A stretch of DNA of 64,000 bases. Origin: Buttiauxella sp. B2. GTDB taxonomy: Bacteria > Pseudomonadota > Gammaproteobacteria > Enterobacterales > Enterobacteriaceae. The stretch covers positions 1 to 64,000 of the forward strand of contig NZ_VEXQ01000020.1 in the NCBI RefSeq assembly GCF_006376615.1, in the 5' to 3' direction. Each line of letters starts with the position of its first letter. Position 1 is the first letter of the stretch. Below, piece after piece: positions 1 through 8,267 of the stretch. Position numbers and translations under genes: made by a program. The notes below the pieces were generated by a model. It was not told where the DNA came from and did not search any database. It saw nothing but the letters and a program-made list of their open reading frames with translations.

Positions 1-121
1 AAGCCATCACCAGCGTGGAAACCGGTGGCAACAGCTGCAGACCGATACAAATAAATGTCACAATTTTTTTTCTGACGGCAACAGAATGCCTGCCGTCTGA
101 ACAGGGGTTATTTTTCATCAT
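1..121 (-). CDS. N-terminal fragment of a secreted protein, possibly an intimin/invasin-type adhesin
   Basis: An open frame starts at the ATG at 121 (or the next ATG at 118) and runs off the window edge, so only 40 residues are visible. A basic stretch (RHSVAVRKK) is followed by a hydrophobic core ending ...PVSTLVMA, which looks like an export signal. The 'QLLPPVS' pattern recalls the signal region of inverse autotransporters of the intimin/invasin family, but that is a resemblance only. The gene lies downstream of and in the same direction as the fimbrial operon. What the rest of the protein is cannot be seen. Confidence 0.45.
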   Translation of the reverse strand, partial: MMKNNPCSDGRHSVAVRKKIVTFICIGLQLLPPVSTLVMA

Positions 122-399
122 AGTCTCAAAATAAATATCGGTTAATCGAGCTGACAGGAAATATATTGCCGTCGATATAAATATTCTGAGTTAACCATAT
201 CAAAACAACACATGTAATATTTTATAATGTTATTTTAAATTATTTTAAACTCCATTAAAAACAATAAGTAACGAATATTGAGCAATGAAAATAATTCATA
301 AAAAATTAAATTAAAATTATTTAAACCCACAATTAAACAACATTAAAATACAGCCGAAAAAGTTCATTAATCGACAAGGTAGTAACATTTCAGGTTCAA
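122..399. other. AT-rich intergenic region left of the fimbrial operon
   Basis: This stretch is very AT-rich and lies between the divergent adhesin-like fragment and the small membrane frame. I see no open frame, RNA gene or strong terminator in it. It probably holds the promoter of the leftward partial gene. Confidence 0.4.
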
Positions 400-636
400 G
401 TGATGCCAGATATTAAACATTATGTAATTAGAGCTTTATTCATTATCTATATATGGCTGCTTATAGCCTGCTTTTTTGGCGCCATGGGCTGGGTGTTTCT
501 TAAATATTTATCTGACATATTTTCTGAGAAAATGACGCGGAAGCCACGTGGAACGCGGGTTCCCAACATTTACGATGTCAGTGCCGCAAGTCTTTCACAT
601 TACGGCGGACCGGCATCACCCGGCCATAATCATTGA
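400..636 (+). CDS. Small hypothetical membrane protein
   Basis: A 78-codon frame starts at GTG 400 or ATG 403. Residues about 8-38 are strongly hydrophobic (IRALFIIYIWLLIACFF...) and would form one or two membrane segments. The tail after about residue 45 is polar and basic. The last 59 bases overlap, on the other strand, the end of the second fimbrial chaperone gene, so the C-terminal part may be fortuitous. No strong ribosome-binding site precedes the start. I do not recognise the family. The hydrophobic run is the only reason to take it seriously; a chance frame is the alternative. Confidence 0.33.
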   Translation: MMPDIKHYVIRALFIIYIWLLIACFFGAMGWVFLKYLSDIFSEKMTRKPRGTRVPNIYDVSAASLSHYGGPASPGHNH

Positions 637-1276
637 TCCCTTGCCAGCGAATGGCGCACTGCTCTGCATTTGGGCACGAGCTGACCTTGCGTTGGCTGAA
701 CGGGGAAACGATCCCGGCATTGCCAATCTCCTGGCCATTCACCTGCAGTTTAAATATCGTCACATAATAAGGCGTCGGATTTTCGACGAGGAGCTGATGA
801 CCCGCCATTGACCAGCGCAATTGCTGATAAGCGTCTTGCGCCACCCCTTGTAACCCCTTAGGGCGATAAAAGAGCTTTAAATGCGAACGTACGGCAACCT
901 GCAGGCTGCCGTCTTTGACCTGCCCGGACGGGATGGTCGCAATATTCAGAGTAAACAGGCTTTCGCGGTCACGCGGCAGTTCGGCACCGGTATAAATGAC
1001 CCGCAGAACGTTTTCTCGCCCGGCTTTCAGCGTAAATAGCGGCGGAGTTATTACAAACGGAGCTTTTTCTGCTGAAGACTCTCCGCCCGTCCAACTGCCG
1101 CCAGTCGATATTTTGCTGTTAATCAACCAGGCAAAGGGGCTGTTGTTACGTAAAGATAACGTGACGCTGTTTTGCCCTTCGCCATACACCACGCGGGTAC
1201 CGCCGATCACCACACCCGCCTGCACACACGAAATGTAGGACAGGCATATCAGGAGAAGAATGATTAAATTACGCAT
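578..1276 (-). CDS. Periplasmic fimbrial chaperone (second copy), PapD family
   Basis: The 232-residue protein has a signal peptide (about residues 1-20, ending near CVQAG) followed by the two immunoglobulin-like domains of a PapD/FimC chaperone. Visible family marks are the G1-strand edge 'GGTRVVYGEG', the conserved 'PPLFTLKAGRENVLRVIYTG' region (F1-G1) and 'SHLKLFYRP'. Such chaperones cap pilus subunits in the periplasm by donor-strand complementation and hand them to the usher. It is the last gene of the operon and overlaps the preceding minor pilin gene by 8 nt. The operon therefore has two chaperones, this one and that at 6058-6789. This copy may serve the tip subunits encoded next to it; that is inference. 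Confidence 0.9.
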   Translation of the reverse strand: MRNLIILLLICLSYISCVQAGVVIGGTRVVYGEGQNSVTLSLRNNSPFAWLINSKISTGGSWTGGESSAEKAPFVITPPLFTLKAGRENVLRVIYTGAELPRDRESLFTLNIATIPSGQVKDGSLQVAVRSHLKLFYRPKGLQGVAQDAYQQLRWSMAGHQLLVENPTPYYVTIFKLQVNGQEIGNAGIVSPFSQRKVSSCPNAEQCAIRWQGINDYGRVMPVRRNVKDLRH

Positions 1277-1808
1277 AATTCAGCATAAACGTTGCAGATG
1301 AATTGGCCGGGCCAGAAGCGACCGTTCCACCGTTAGCCAGGTAGCGGGCATAAAAATTCAGCGTCACGCTGGCCTGGTTCGGAGCAAGATCGCTACCTCC
1401 GCCTGGCTGCCCCAGGGGGATTTGTTCTTTTTCACTATCATAAATGGCGATAGCTACACCGGTTGCTCCCCCAGCGACAACGGTGAGCGCAAGCAGGGCA
1501 GGATCGCGGCTGTCGGCGTTGCCGGTAAAAGTCACCGTAACATTGCTTGCACCCGCACCGCATTTCTCAAGATTAATGGCAAAAGGCTCATAACGAGAGG
1601 CATCTCCGGCGCGGGCAAAAGTCTTGCGGCTCACGTCGCCAAACGTCACCAGCAAGCTTTTCGAATCCGCCGAGACAGCACACGTTTTATCAACAATGGA
1701 GCCAGTAATATTGACCGAACCGTCGTGCGCGGAGCTGCTTGTCGCCCACAGAGCGAACAGAGCGAATAGAAATAGAGCAGCAAAACGGCTCAAAAGAGAG
1801 TGCGTCAT
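1269..1808 (-). CDS. Minor fimbrial subunit (type 1 pilin family)
   Basis: The protein is 179 residues from the ATG at 1808, chosen because AAGGAG lies six bases upstream; a longer frame reaches 1838 but has no such site. A signal peptide ends near 'SSSAHDGS'. The mature protein has the pilin pattern: 'VNITGSIVDKTCAV' near the N-terminus, a second Cys in 'NLEKCGAG' that would pair with the first, and an aromatic C-terminal beta strand ending 'FMLNYA'. It is exported through the usher and incorporated in the fibre or tip. It starts 10 bases after the preceding minor pilin gene ends, so the two are likely translated from one mRNA. Confidence 0.88.
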   Translation of the reverse strand: MTHSLLSRFAALFLFALFALWATSSSAHDGSVNITGSIVDKTCAVSADSKSLLVTFGDVSRKTFARAGDASRYEPFAINLEKCGAGASNVTVTFTGNADSRDPALLALTVVAGGATGVAIAIYDSEKEQIPLGQPGGGSDLAPNQASVTLNFYARYLANGGTVASGPANSSATFMLNYA

Positions 1809-1818
1809 CGGTAACTCC

Positions 1819-2346
1819 TTATTGATACTGCAAATCAAAATACATCACCGCCGTGGCATTGCCGGGAATGACCACATCCTGAGTGGATTTATAGCGCAAA
1901 TAAAAAGCCAGGCTGTTATCTCCTGGAGTCAGACCATAGAGGTGGGGTGAGGGATCGTTAATTGCCAGTGCCTGCTGATTGCTGTCGAGGATCTCAACAC
2001 CGACGCCGGTGGCCATACCGCCAGTGGCATCAGTGTCAGTAAGCGCCAGTAGCGTCGGGTTGTCAGCATCACTGGTGCCTGAAAAACCAAGCAGTGTGCC
2101 CGAGGCGGCAGAACCACAGCCGGTCAGCTTAATATCAAAGGCTTTTGCCGCACTGACACTGCCGGTAGAAGTAAAATTGGTGGCGGCAAACTGGCCGATA
2201 TCAACAGTCTGCGTTTGGCTCTCCACCTCGCAGGTTCTCGAGAGAATAGTGCCGGTCATTTGCAGGTTATAGGTCGCAGCGCAGGCGTTGGTTGCCAGAG
2301 CAAGTAGTCCAATAAGGGAGATGGAATGCACATGTTTCCTGTTCAT
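1819..2346 (-). CDS. Minor fimbrial subunit (type 1 pilin family)
   Basis: A 175-residue exported pilin. The signal peptide (MNRKHVHSISLIGLLALATNACA) is followed by 'YNLQMTGTILSRTCEVESQ' with the first Cys, then 'DIKLTGCGSA' with the second, and a C-terminal strand 'AVMYFDLQYQ'. These are the marks of the FimA/FimF/FimG group. It lies between the tip adhesin gene (ending at 2361) and the next minor pilin. Its likely role is as an adaptor linking adhesin to shaft; that is inferred from gene order, not from sequence alone. Confidence 0.88.
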   Translation of the reverse strand: MNRKHVHSISLIGLLALATNACAATYNLQMTGTILSRTCEVESQTQTVDIGQFAATNFTSTGSVSAAKAFDIKLTGCGSAASGTLLGFSGTSDADNPTLLALTDTDATGGMATGVGVEILDSNQQALAINDPSPHLYGLTPGDNSLAFYLRYKSTQDVVIPGNATAVMYFDLQYQ

Positions 2347-2360
2347 TATCGCGTTCTCTC

Positions 2361-3395
2361 TCAGGCAAAGTCGATGCGCAGCAGCGCGAGGGTCGTAAAT
2401 GTGCCCTCGGCGGGCACGTTGCCAGTGGTATTCACCGGATAAGCTTCCAGGGTAACCGTGGTGGAATAGTTATCCGCATCGACCTGGTTGAGTTGTAACG
2501 GCAGGTTATTGTTCATATTGTTTGGCGCCAGCACGCCACCGCTGCCATCGGTGATGACCACGCCGACGTCCGGATTATCGGACTGTAGCGCATCGCTGTT
2601 GTTCGCAGATGCTGTTCCTTCAACGCGCAGGGTCAGGTTGGCAAGCGAGGCACCATAGTTACACTCGATGGGAACATTGAAGGATTTCGGTGTATAGTTA
2701 GCCGGCATTTCCCCCTGGGTTTTCAAGTCGCTGGCGTATACGGTACCCAGATTGACGCTGATGATGGTGCCGGCGTTTACCGTGCAGTTTTGCGGCACGG
2801 ACACAATGCCGTTTAAAAAGATTTCGGCAATGGGGGTCGGGCTTTGGCTGGTAAAACCTTTGTGCATCAGATACACGCTGCCAACATGAATGTTGTCAAA
2901 AGAGGTGGTACCAACAAAAGGCCTGACGATTTTGAGGTCGATAATGCCCGAAGAACCAGCGGTCATTTCCGTACGACCATTAGTATCGTTACCTTGTGCC
3001 GTATAGACGTTAGTAAAAGGGATATAGCGCAAACTTTTGACAACGATTTGAATGGCGGTATCGAGATACTCATTGACCCGGTACCAGGTGCGGGTGCCAT
3101 CGTTAGAACTGACCGGCAGCGGAGAGGTTGCGCTAAAATAACGCCCTGATGGTGAGTTTGGGGTATCACATTTGACCGGAATTTGGGTGCCGGTGTTCCA
3201 TTTTGCCGCACTATCAAAAGTCTGGCCCGCAGTGTTCTGGGCCGAGTCAGTGATGCTGACTGTGCCAAAATCACCGTTAAGCACGGTTGGCGTACCGTAT
3301 TTCGGTCCACAGGTATAGGTGTAAGCCCACACTTTGTTGACCAGCAACGGGATCAGCGCCAGCAGGCACAGGTTTTTAAAGGATAAATAATTCAT
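2361..3395 (-). CDS. Fimbrial tip adhesin
   Basis: The protein is about 344 residues from the ATG at 3395, which overlaps the usher stop codon (TAATG); a GTG at 3404 would add three residues. A signal peptide ends near 'VWAYTY'. It is roughly twice the length of a pilin and has the two-domain layout of fimbrial adhesins: an N-terminal lectin-like half (residues about 25-195, 'YTCGPKYGTPTV...') and a C-terminal pilin half beginning about 'GIVSVPQNCTVNAGTIISVNLG' and ending 'LLRIDFA'. It should cap the pilus and bind a host or environmental ligand. The ligand cannot be read from the sequence. Confidence 0.85.
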   Translation of the reverse strand: MNYLSFKNLCLLALIPLLVNKVWAYTYTCGPKYGTPTVLNGDFGTVSITDSAQNTAGQTFDSAAKWNTGTQIPVKCDTPNSPSGRYFSATSPLPVSSNDGTRTWYRVNEYLDTAIQIVVKSLRYIPFTNVYTAQGNDTNGRTEMTAGSSGIIDLKIVRPFVGTTSFDNIHVGSVYLMHKGFTSQSPTPIAEIFLNGIVSVPQNCTVNAGTIISVNLGTVYASDLKTQGEMPANYTPKSFNVPIECNYGASLANLTLRVEGTASANNSDALQSDNPDVGVVITDGSGGVLAPNNMNNNLPLQLNQVDADNYSTTVTLEAYPVNTTGNVPAEGTFTTLALLRIDFA

Positions 3396-5971
3396 TACTG
3401 GCACACTCGCGTTAGTTTGTTGATGGCTTTACTGGCGGCATCGTCAGGCAAGCGGTAATTCACCACACACTGGCGCGCATCACCTTCACCCCAGCGCACC
3501 GCCAACTTGCCTTTCAGCGGCAGCCCGGACAAATAAACTTGCCCGTCATCGCCCACAATGCTGCTGTTTTCTTCAGCGCTGGTGACCATGGCACCGAAGG
3601 GGACCACTTTGCCGTTATGGGTCAGACTCAGAAGGACACGGGCACCGACATGAGCGTCAAAACTGGCGCGCACCAGCGCACCCCGAGTGGGAACGACGTT
3701 GACCACGGTGTCATTCAGATCGACGTTATCCGGCAGCGATGTGGTATCCAGCGCCATCCGGTTGCGACGATAGGTGGTGGCATAAGGGACGATGGCATAA
3801 CCCCGCCAGTCGGTACGCAGCCCAGCGTTATCTTCCACTTTCACGCCACTGGCTCCAGGGGCGGCAATCAGCACATTGGTTTCGCCCAGCGGTTGGGACA
3901 GGGTCACACCATTCCGGTGCGCCACAATGGAACCGCTCAGTCCGTAGTTAACCTGCTGATAGTCACCGTTGTCGCTGTAGTTGTAACCCGCGCTGGCGCT
4001 ACCCCATGAGCCATCGTAATCCAGGCCAGCAGAGCCGCTGGCACCACCGCTCTGGTTCTGGTAACCCTGCTGTAGGTTGTAATTCAGATTGTCATCTTCG
4101 AGCAACGTACCGCTTATCCCGGCATTTTGAGTGGTATGCCCGCGGGTGTCGTTGCTGATGCTATAGGTGGCGAAGGCATTGTGTTGTTGTTGGGTTACAT
4201 CTCCCGCCGGAGCCAACCAATGGCTGAGCGGAATGGAGATCCCCAGAGCCACACGATTATCTGCATCCTTAAGCCCAGGAATTTTGTTGTAGCTGTAGTT
4301 CAGCGTCCAGGATATGTCGTACAGATTGCCGCTGTAGCCGGTCTGCAAAAGTGAGTTCACTTCACCGGTCTGCCAGTAGCTCTGTCGACTGCCGTTAATG
4401 TAGATAGATCCGCTTTTTCCCAACTGTTGTGAGATGTTGATCTGAATTTTGTCGCGCTTATTGTTATGCAGATTGTAGTAATCGTCGATTACAGAGGGCT
4501 GGCTTGTGTCGTCCTGCGAACTGTGGACATAGCCGCTCATCTGTTTCCAGGTGCTCTCTTCGAGGGTATAAAACCCCTCAGTTGAGTAGCGATAACCAAT
4601 CAGCTGGAAGTGTGTTCCGGTGCTATTAAGGGACTTGCCGTACAAAAATCGCAAAGAAGCACCGCTGTGTTGGCTGTCATCAGCCAGGGTGCTGTTTGCC
4701 TGGGTGACATCCAGCGATAAAGCCCCAAATGTACCGATATTCACGCCCATTCCGAGAGCAAATGCGTTGTAGTTTTCCGCCAGTTGCGTTCCGCCATAAG
4801 CGGTAAATCCGGCTGGTAATCCCCAGATAAGCGTGGACTGGGCAAAATTAACATCGCTTTGCCTGTCTGAATTACTGCGATATTTCCCGGCGGTGACGGC
4901 ATATTTGATGTGCCCTTCACGTTGCAGCACCGGCACCGATGCGTAAGGCACGGTATAGACGTTGATACTGCCATCGGTCTCTTTCACTTCCACGACCAGA
5001 TCACCGCTAGATGAGGTCGGGAACAGGTCGTTGATTTCAAACGCGCCAGGCGGCACGTAGCTTTGATAAATGGTGTAACCATTTTGACGGATGGTGACCC
5101 GTGCATGGCTGCGGGCAATACCGCGAATGGTCGGAGCAAAACCACGCAGGCTGTCCGGCAACATGTTGTCATCGGAAGCCAACTGCACACCGCGAAAACC
5201 GAGGCTGTCAAAAACTTCGGATGGCGTCGTGCTGTCGCCCATTACCAGTTCAGCGCGTAACGGAATAATGGCGCGCTCAAGCAAAGTATTAATATGTTGC
5301 CAGTCGTTTCTGCTGTGTTTGCCGCTGTTGTTGTAACTCCAGGTGGAATCATCACGCAGACGCCACGGGCCAAGATTCAGACCGCTGTTAAGACCCAGAA
5401 AATAGTCTTTGCTGGAACCGCTATGACGTTCGACGCTGTTTGAGCCGCTAAAGTTGTAGTTGAGCAGCAGCGCGTTAATGCCTTCATCCCATTGTGAGGG
5501 CGGAATATAGCCACGGGCGGAGTTTCTCATCATCGCCTGAGGCACGCTGATATCAAGGCGCAACTGCTCAAAGTTAAGTTGTGCGCTTGCCCCTTCAATG
5601 GCAGTCGCAATATCCAGACATTTATCCGCAGCAGTTTTCGTAAGCTTAGGTTGGCCTTCGATATTGACGCCCATAGCAATGAGCATCGCGGGCGTCAAAC
5701 AGGGCGTCAGCCCAATATCATCTGCACTGGCACCGGGATGGGCGCTCGCCGCCAGGAATTGAATATCCTTTCTCGACTGAAAAATTTCGTTCAGATAAAC
5801 ATCAACACGATATGTTCCTGGAGCCTGGGTGCCCCCTTCAAAGCGGGATAAATCAGCCACTGCGGAAGGGTCGCCTGATAAAAATGCCGGGTTAAAGTAT
5901 TCTTCGGCATATCCGTTAGCCGAAGCAATCGCAATCGCCAGGGATGCGAATTTAAAATATTGTTTTTTCAC
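3395..5971 (-). CDS. Fimbrial outer-membrane usher, FimD/PapC family
   Basis: At 858 residues it is of normal usher length. A signal peptide ends near 'ANGYAEEYFNPAFL', followed by the typical usher N-terminus (FNPAFLSGDPSAVADLSRFEGG...PGTYRVDVYLN) that binds chaperone-subunit complexes. The middle is a 24-strand beta barrel with a plug domain. The C-terminal domains end 'CVVNYRLPDD...'. It forms the outer-membrane pore through which pilus subunits are assembled. The gene follows the first chaperone gene by about 86 bases and overlaps the adhesin gene by one base at its stop codon, which suggests coupled translation. Confidence 0.95.
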   Translation of the reverse strand: MKKQYFKFASLAIAIASANGYAEEYFNPAFLSGDPSAVADLSRFEGGTQAPGTYRVDVYLNEIFQSRKDIQFLAASAHPGASADDIGLTPCLTPAMLIAMGVNIEGQPKLTKTAADKCLDIATAIEGASAQLNFEQLRLDISVPQAMMRNSARGYIPPSQWDEGINALLLNYNFSGSNSVERHSGSSKDYFLGLNSGLNLGPWRLRDDSTWSYNNSGKHSRNDWQHINTLLERAIIPLRAELVMGDSTTPSEVFDSLGFRGVQLASDDNMLPDSLRGFAPTIRGIARSHARVTIRQNGYTIYQSYVPPGAFEINDLFPTSSSGDLVVEVKETDGSINVYTVPYASVPVLQREGHIKYAVTAGKYRSNSDRQSDVNFAQSTLIWGLPAGFTAYGGTQLAENYNAFALGMGVNIGTFGALSLDVTQANSTLADDSQHSGASLRFLYGKSLNSTGTHFQLIGYRYSTEGFYTLEESTWKQMSGYVHSSQDDTSQPSVIDDYYNLHNNKRDKIQINISQQLGKSGSIYINGSRQSYWQTGEVNSLLQTGYSGNLYDISWTLNYSYNKIPGLKDADNRVALGISIPLSHWLAPAGDVTQQQHNAFATYSISNDTRGHTTQNAGISGTLLEDDNLNYNLQQGYQNQSGGASGSAGLDYDGSWGSASAGYNYSDNGDYQQVNYGLSGSIVAHRNGVTLSQPLGETNVLIAAPGASGVKVEDNAGLRTDWRGYAIVPYATTYRRNRMALDTTSLPDNVDLNDTVVNVVPTRGALVRASFDAHVGARVLLSLTHNGKVVPFGAMVTSAEENSSIVGDDGQVYLSGLPLKGKLAVRWGEGDARQCVVNYRLPDDAASKAINKLTRVCQ

Positions 5972-6057
5972 GGGTATAGACCCCCCTTTCCTTTCCGCAT
6001 AACCGATAATCGGTGATGCGTTCTGGCGTTCACATCCCTTTTGTTGCCGGAGGATTT

Positions 6058-6789
6058 TCAGGTGTTGCAGGACTGTTTGACGGTATTTGCGCCGTAGTCG
6101 TTGACCGTCTGGAAACTGACTGCACCATTTTTATGGCCCGGAACATCAACTGACAGCGAGCCTTTAGGTGGGACCATTGAGTTCGGCAATTTCTGCCCAC
6201 CGACAAAAAACTGCACCAAGGTCACGAAATAAGGAGAGGCATTTTTTACCGTCACCCGACCACCTTCAACGTGACAGGTCAGGTGTTTTGGCGCATCGAT
6301 TGAAGCTGATGGCAGGCTTTTTGGGCGCACAAATAATTTAATGACGCTCTGGGTGGCAATCTGCAACGTATTGCCTTTCAGACTATTTTTATCAACAGAC
6401 GGAATGGCTTTGCTATTGAGGTAAAACACGCTTTCCCGATCGCTGGGCAGAGCCGGACCGGTGTACATAATACGCAGCGTATTCTCTTTTTTCGGTTTCA
6501 TAGTGAACAGAGGTGGCGTCACAACAAAATCTGCTGATTTGCTGCCGTTGGCGTTTGCTACCCACGACTGAATTAAATAGACATTACTGGTGGAAGTATT
6601 AGTCAGAGACAGTGAGGTTTCTTTGGCACCCTGCGGATATATAACTCGCGTGGTTCCAAGCGTAATACCCCCAGCACTGGCAGAAGATACCATTACCATT
6701 GCCAGCAAACTGCCGGTGCAAATTGTTGTTATTAATTTCCGGCTCAAAAATATTTGGCTAAATATATTGTTATTACTCTTCATCGACAT
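6058..6789 (-). CDS. Periplasmic fimbrial chaperone (first copy), PapD family
   Basis: The 243-residue protein has a long signal region ending near 'SSASAGGITLG'. PapD-family motifs are clear: 'TTRVIYPQGAKETSLSLTN' with the conserved Arg, 'FVVTPPLFTMKPKKENTLRIMYTG', 'DRESVFYLN' and 'SVIKLFVRP' with the conserved Lys. It escorts subunits to the usher. The gene lies between the major pilin and usher genes, the usual position. A strong terminator-like hairpin upstream (6842-6868) separates it from the pilin gene, so it is probably made at a lower level than the pilin. It differs clearly in sequence from the second chaperone at the operon end. Confidence 0.93.
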   Translation of the reverse strand: MSMKSNNNIFSQIFLSRKLITTICTGSLLAMVMVSSASAGGITLGTTRVIYPQGAKETSLSLTNTSTSNVYLIQSWVANANGSKSADFVVTPPLFTMKPKKENTLRIMYTGPALPSDRESVFYLNSKAIPSVDKNSLKGNTLQIATQSVIKLFVRPKSLPSASIDAPKHLTCHVEGGRVTVKNASPYFVTLVQFFVGGQKLPNSMVPPKGSLSVDVPGHKNGAVSFQTVNDYGANTVKQSCNT

Positions 6790-6841
6790 TCTCTATTTAT
6801 TAGGTGTTTAATTGATTCCTGGCCCTCCATTAGCCGGGTCC

Positions 6842-6868
6842 AAAAAAACCTCCGCGCATGCGCGGAGG
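6842..6868 (-). terminator. Partial terminator between the major pilin and chaperone genes
   Basis: Read on the minus strand, a GC-rich perfect inverted repeat (cctccgcgcatgcgcggagg, 6849-6868) is followed by a run of seven T (complement of 6842-6848). It lies 16 bases past the pilin stop codon. Such a structure would let the pilin message accumulate while only part of the transcription continues into the chaperone, usher and tip genes. Confidence 0.8.
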
Positions 6869-6883
6869 GATACCATCAATTAA

Positions 6884-7429
6884 TCAGGAATAGTTGACGT
6901 TGAAGGTCGCAGTACTTGAAACGTAACCGGCAGTTGCCGCGGCACCTGTCGCGATATAGTCAACGCTGAACGGGATAACGTTTTCGCCATCAGTCAGAGT
7001 GACAGTTGAAGAAGCAGTGCCCAGGCTCAGCTCCTGGCCATCTGGACCGTACAGTTGCAGTGCAACGTTGGTGGCAGCGCCAGCGCCAGCGGTATTCGCC
7101 AGAGCAGTTGCGGTAACAGCATCAGCCTGACCATTAAATGTAACGCCTGCATTTGCGCTTACGGAGGTGTCACAATCTTCAAGAGAGATGCTAAACGGGT
7201 GTTGCTGACCCGCAGCCTGCCCAGGAGTTGCCAGCTTGCTTGTCTTCACCTGATCAAGAGTAATTGTCTGGTTGTCAGATTGGGTCGCAACGGAACACGC
7301 TGCATCAACAACCTGGCCTTCAAAATTAATAGTGCCACCTGATACGGTCACTGGTGCGGCATATGCTGCACATGTAGAAAATAAAGCTGCAGTAAATGCT
7401 GTGTAAACGATCTTATTAAATTTCATCAA
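6884..7429 (-). CDS. Major fimbrial subunit (FimA-like pilin)
   Basis: A 181-residue pilin beginning with two Met (7429 or 7426). The signal peptide ends near 'CAAYAAPVTV'. The mature protein shows 'GGTINFEGQVVDAACSVATQS' and 'SLEDCDTS', the two Cys of the pilin disulphide, and the terminal strand 'ATFNVNYS'. It is rich in Ala, Thr and Gly, as major subunits are. It is the first gene of the operon and is followed by a terminator hairpin, which fits the need for many copies. The upstream region 7430-7690 is AT-rich and should carry the promoter. I found no invertible-element repeats there like those of fimS. Confidence 0.93.
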   Translation of the reverse strand: MMKFNKIVYTAFTAALFSTCAAYAAPVTVSGGTINFEGQVVDAACSVATQSDNQTITLDQVKTSKLATPGQAAGQQHPFSISLEDCDTSVSANAGVTFNGQADAVTATALANTAGAGAATNVALQLYGPDGQELSLGTASSTVTLTDGENVIPFSVDYIATGAAATAGYVSSTATFNVNYS

Positions 7430-7693
7430 AAATCCTTAAATATTAATATATTTGACACCCGGGTTATTGGTTACTCTATATAGGCGAATCAGAGAAACAC
7501 TTAATAGGATGGTGGGACGGAGGGGCAAGAACAATTTAACTCGCTAATTCCATTATGTCCCTACGCAATAAATACTACGCAATAATGTTTGCCCGAGGCA
7601 AGGACGAATATACCCCAACCTTATCTGTGGTTAATTAATTACACTCAATTCTTTGAATTAAAATGAATAATCAGCTAATTTAAATTTACTGCT

Positions 7694-7894
7694 TTATATA
7701 TTTAATAAATTGACACCCTCACTTAGCTCTTCAGTGAAAAGCTTTGACGCCCCCTCTCCCCACACAGATGTAATAATATTTTCAGATATGTACAGGCTAT
7801 TCATCTCAGGTATGTAAAAATGTTCGGTAAACTGTTTCCTCTGAGACTGAAAATAATCCCGCCAGTTCGCTGATTGAATGATTTCTAATTTCAT
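7694..7894 (-). CDS. Small hypothetical protein upstream of the fimbrial operon
   Basis: A 66-codon frame in the same direction as the fimbrial genes, starting MKLEIIQSANW. It is moderately charged with no signal peptide or membrane segment. An AAGG lies about 15 bases before the start, a weak site. I do not recognise the family. Its place just upstream of a fimbrial operon would suit a small regulator, or a truncated remnant of one, but nothing in the sequence proves this. It might also be a chance frame in AT-rich DNA. Confidence 0.35.
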   Translation of the reverse strand: MKLEIIQSANWRDYFQSQRKQFTEHFYIPEMNSLYISENIITSVWGEGASKLFTEELSEGVNLLNI

Positions 7895-8267
7895 TCATGC
7901 GACACAATACCTTTTTGCAGATATAGAGTTCAAAAAGAGAAGAGAGAATTATTGGAGTCCGGTTAGATATCGAGAGTTATTATGCATTAAGCACTTTATT
8001 TTATGCAGTGAAGTAAGAACAAAAAGAAAGCTAATCTGAATGTGCAAGACGCAGGGGATTTATTTATGGTGTGACGATATTAAACCAGAACTCAAACTTG
8101 TCCTTATAGCCCAACATCTCATCCATCTTCGCGCCATAGCTGGCATGATTTTCACCAACCATTATTCATAATGCGCGGTCTGCACCATAAGAGCAGGAAA
8201 TATCTAGCCTGGATGGTATGAATGGGGGACGAGAAATAAAAATAGCACCCGTTCCCCCTCGTCAGAA
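7895..8267. other. Intergenic region with a short orphan coding remnant
   Basis: This 373-base stretch lies between the malZ stop and the small frame upstream of the fimbriae. On the minus strand, from about 8160 to 8069, a 32-codon frame ends with a protein-like C-terminus (GENHASYGAKMDEMLGYKDKF, then EFWFNIVTP and a stop). It has no ribosome-binding site and an in-frame stop just upstream, so it looks like the tail of a decayed gene. The rest shows nothing recognisable. Confidence 0.3.

Noticed and set aside
7430-7690. Possible invertible promoter element for fimbrial phase variation
   Set aside because: I found no pair of inverted repeats flanking a promoter and no recombinase gene nearby. 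The only repeated nonamer (ttgacaccc) is in direct orientation.
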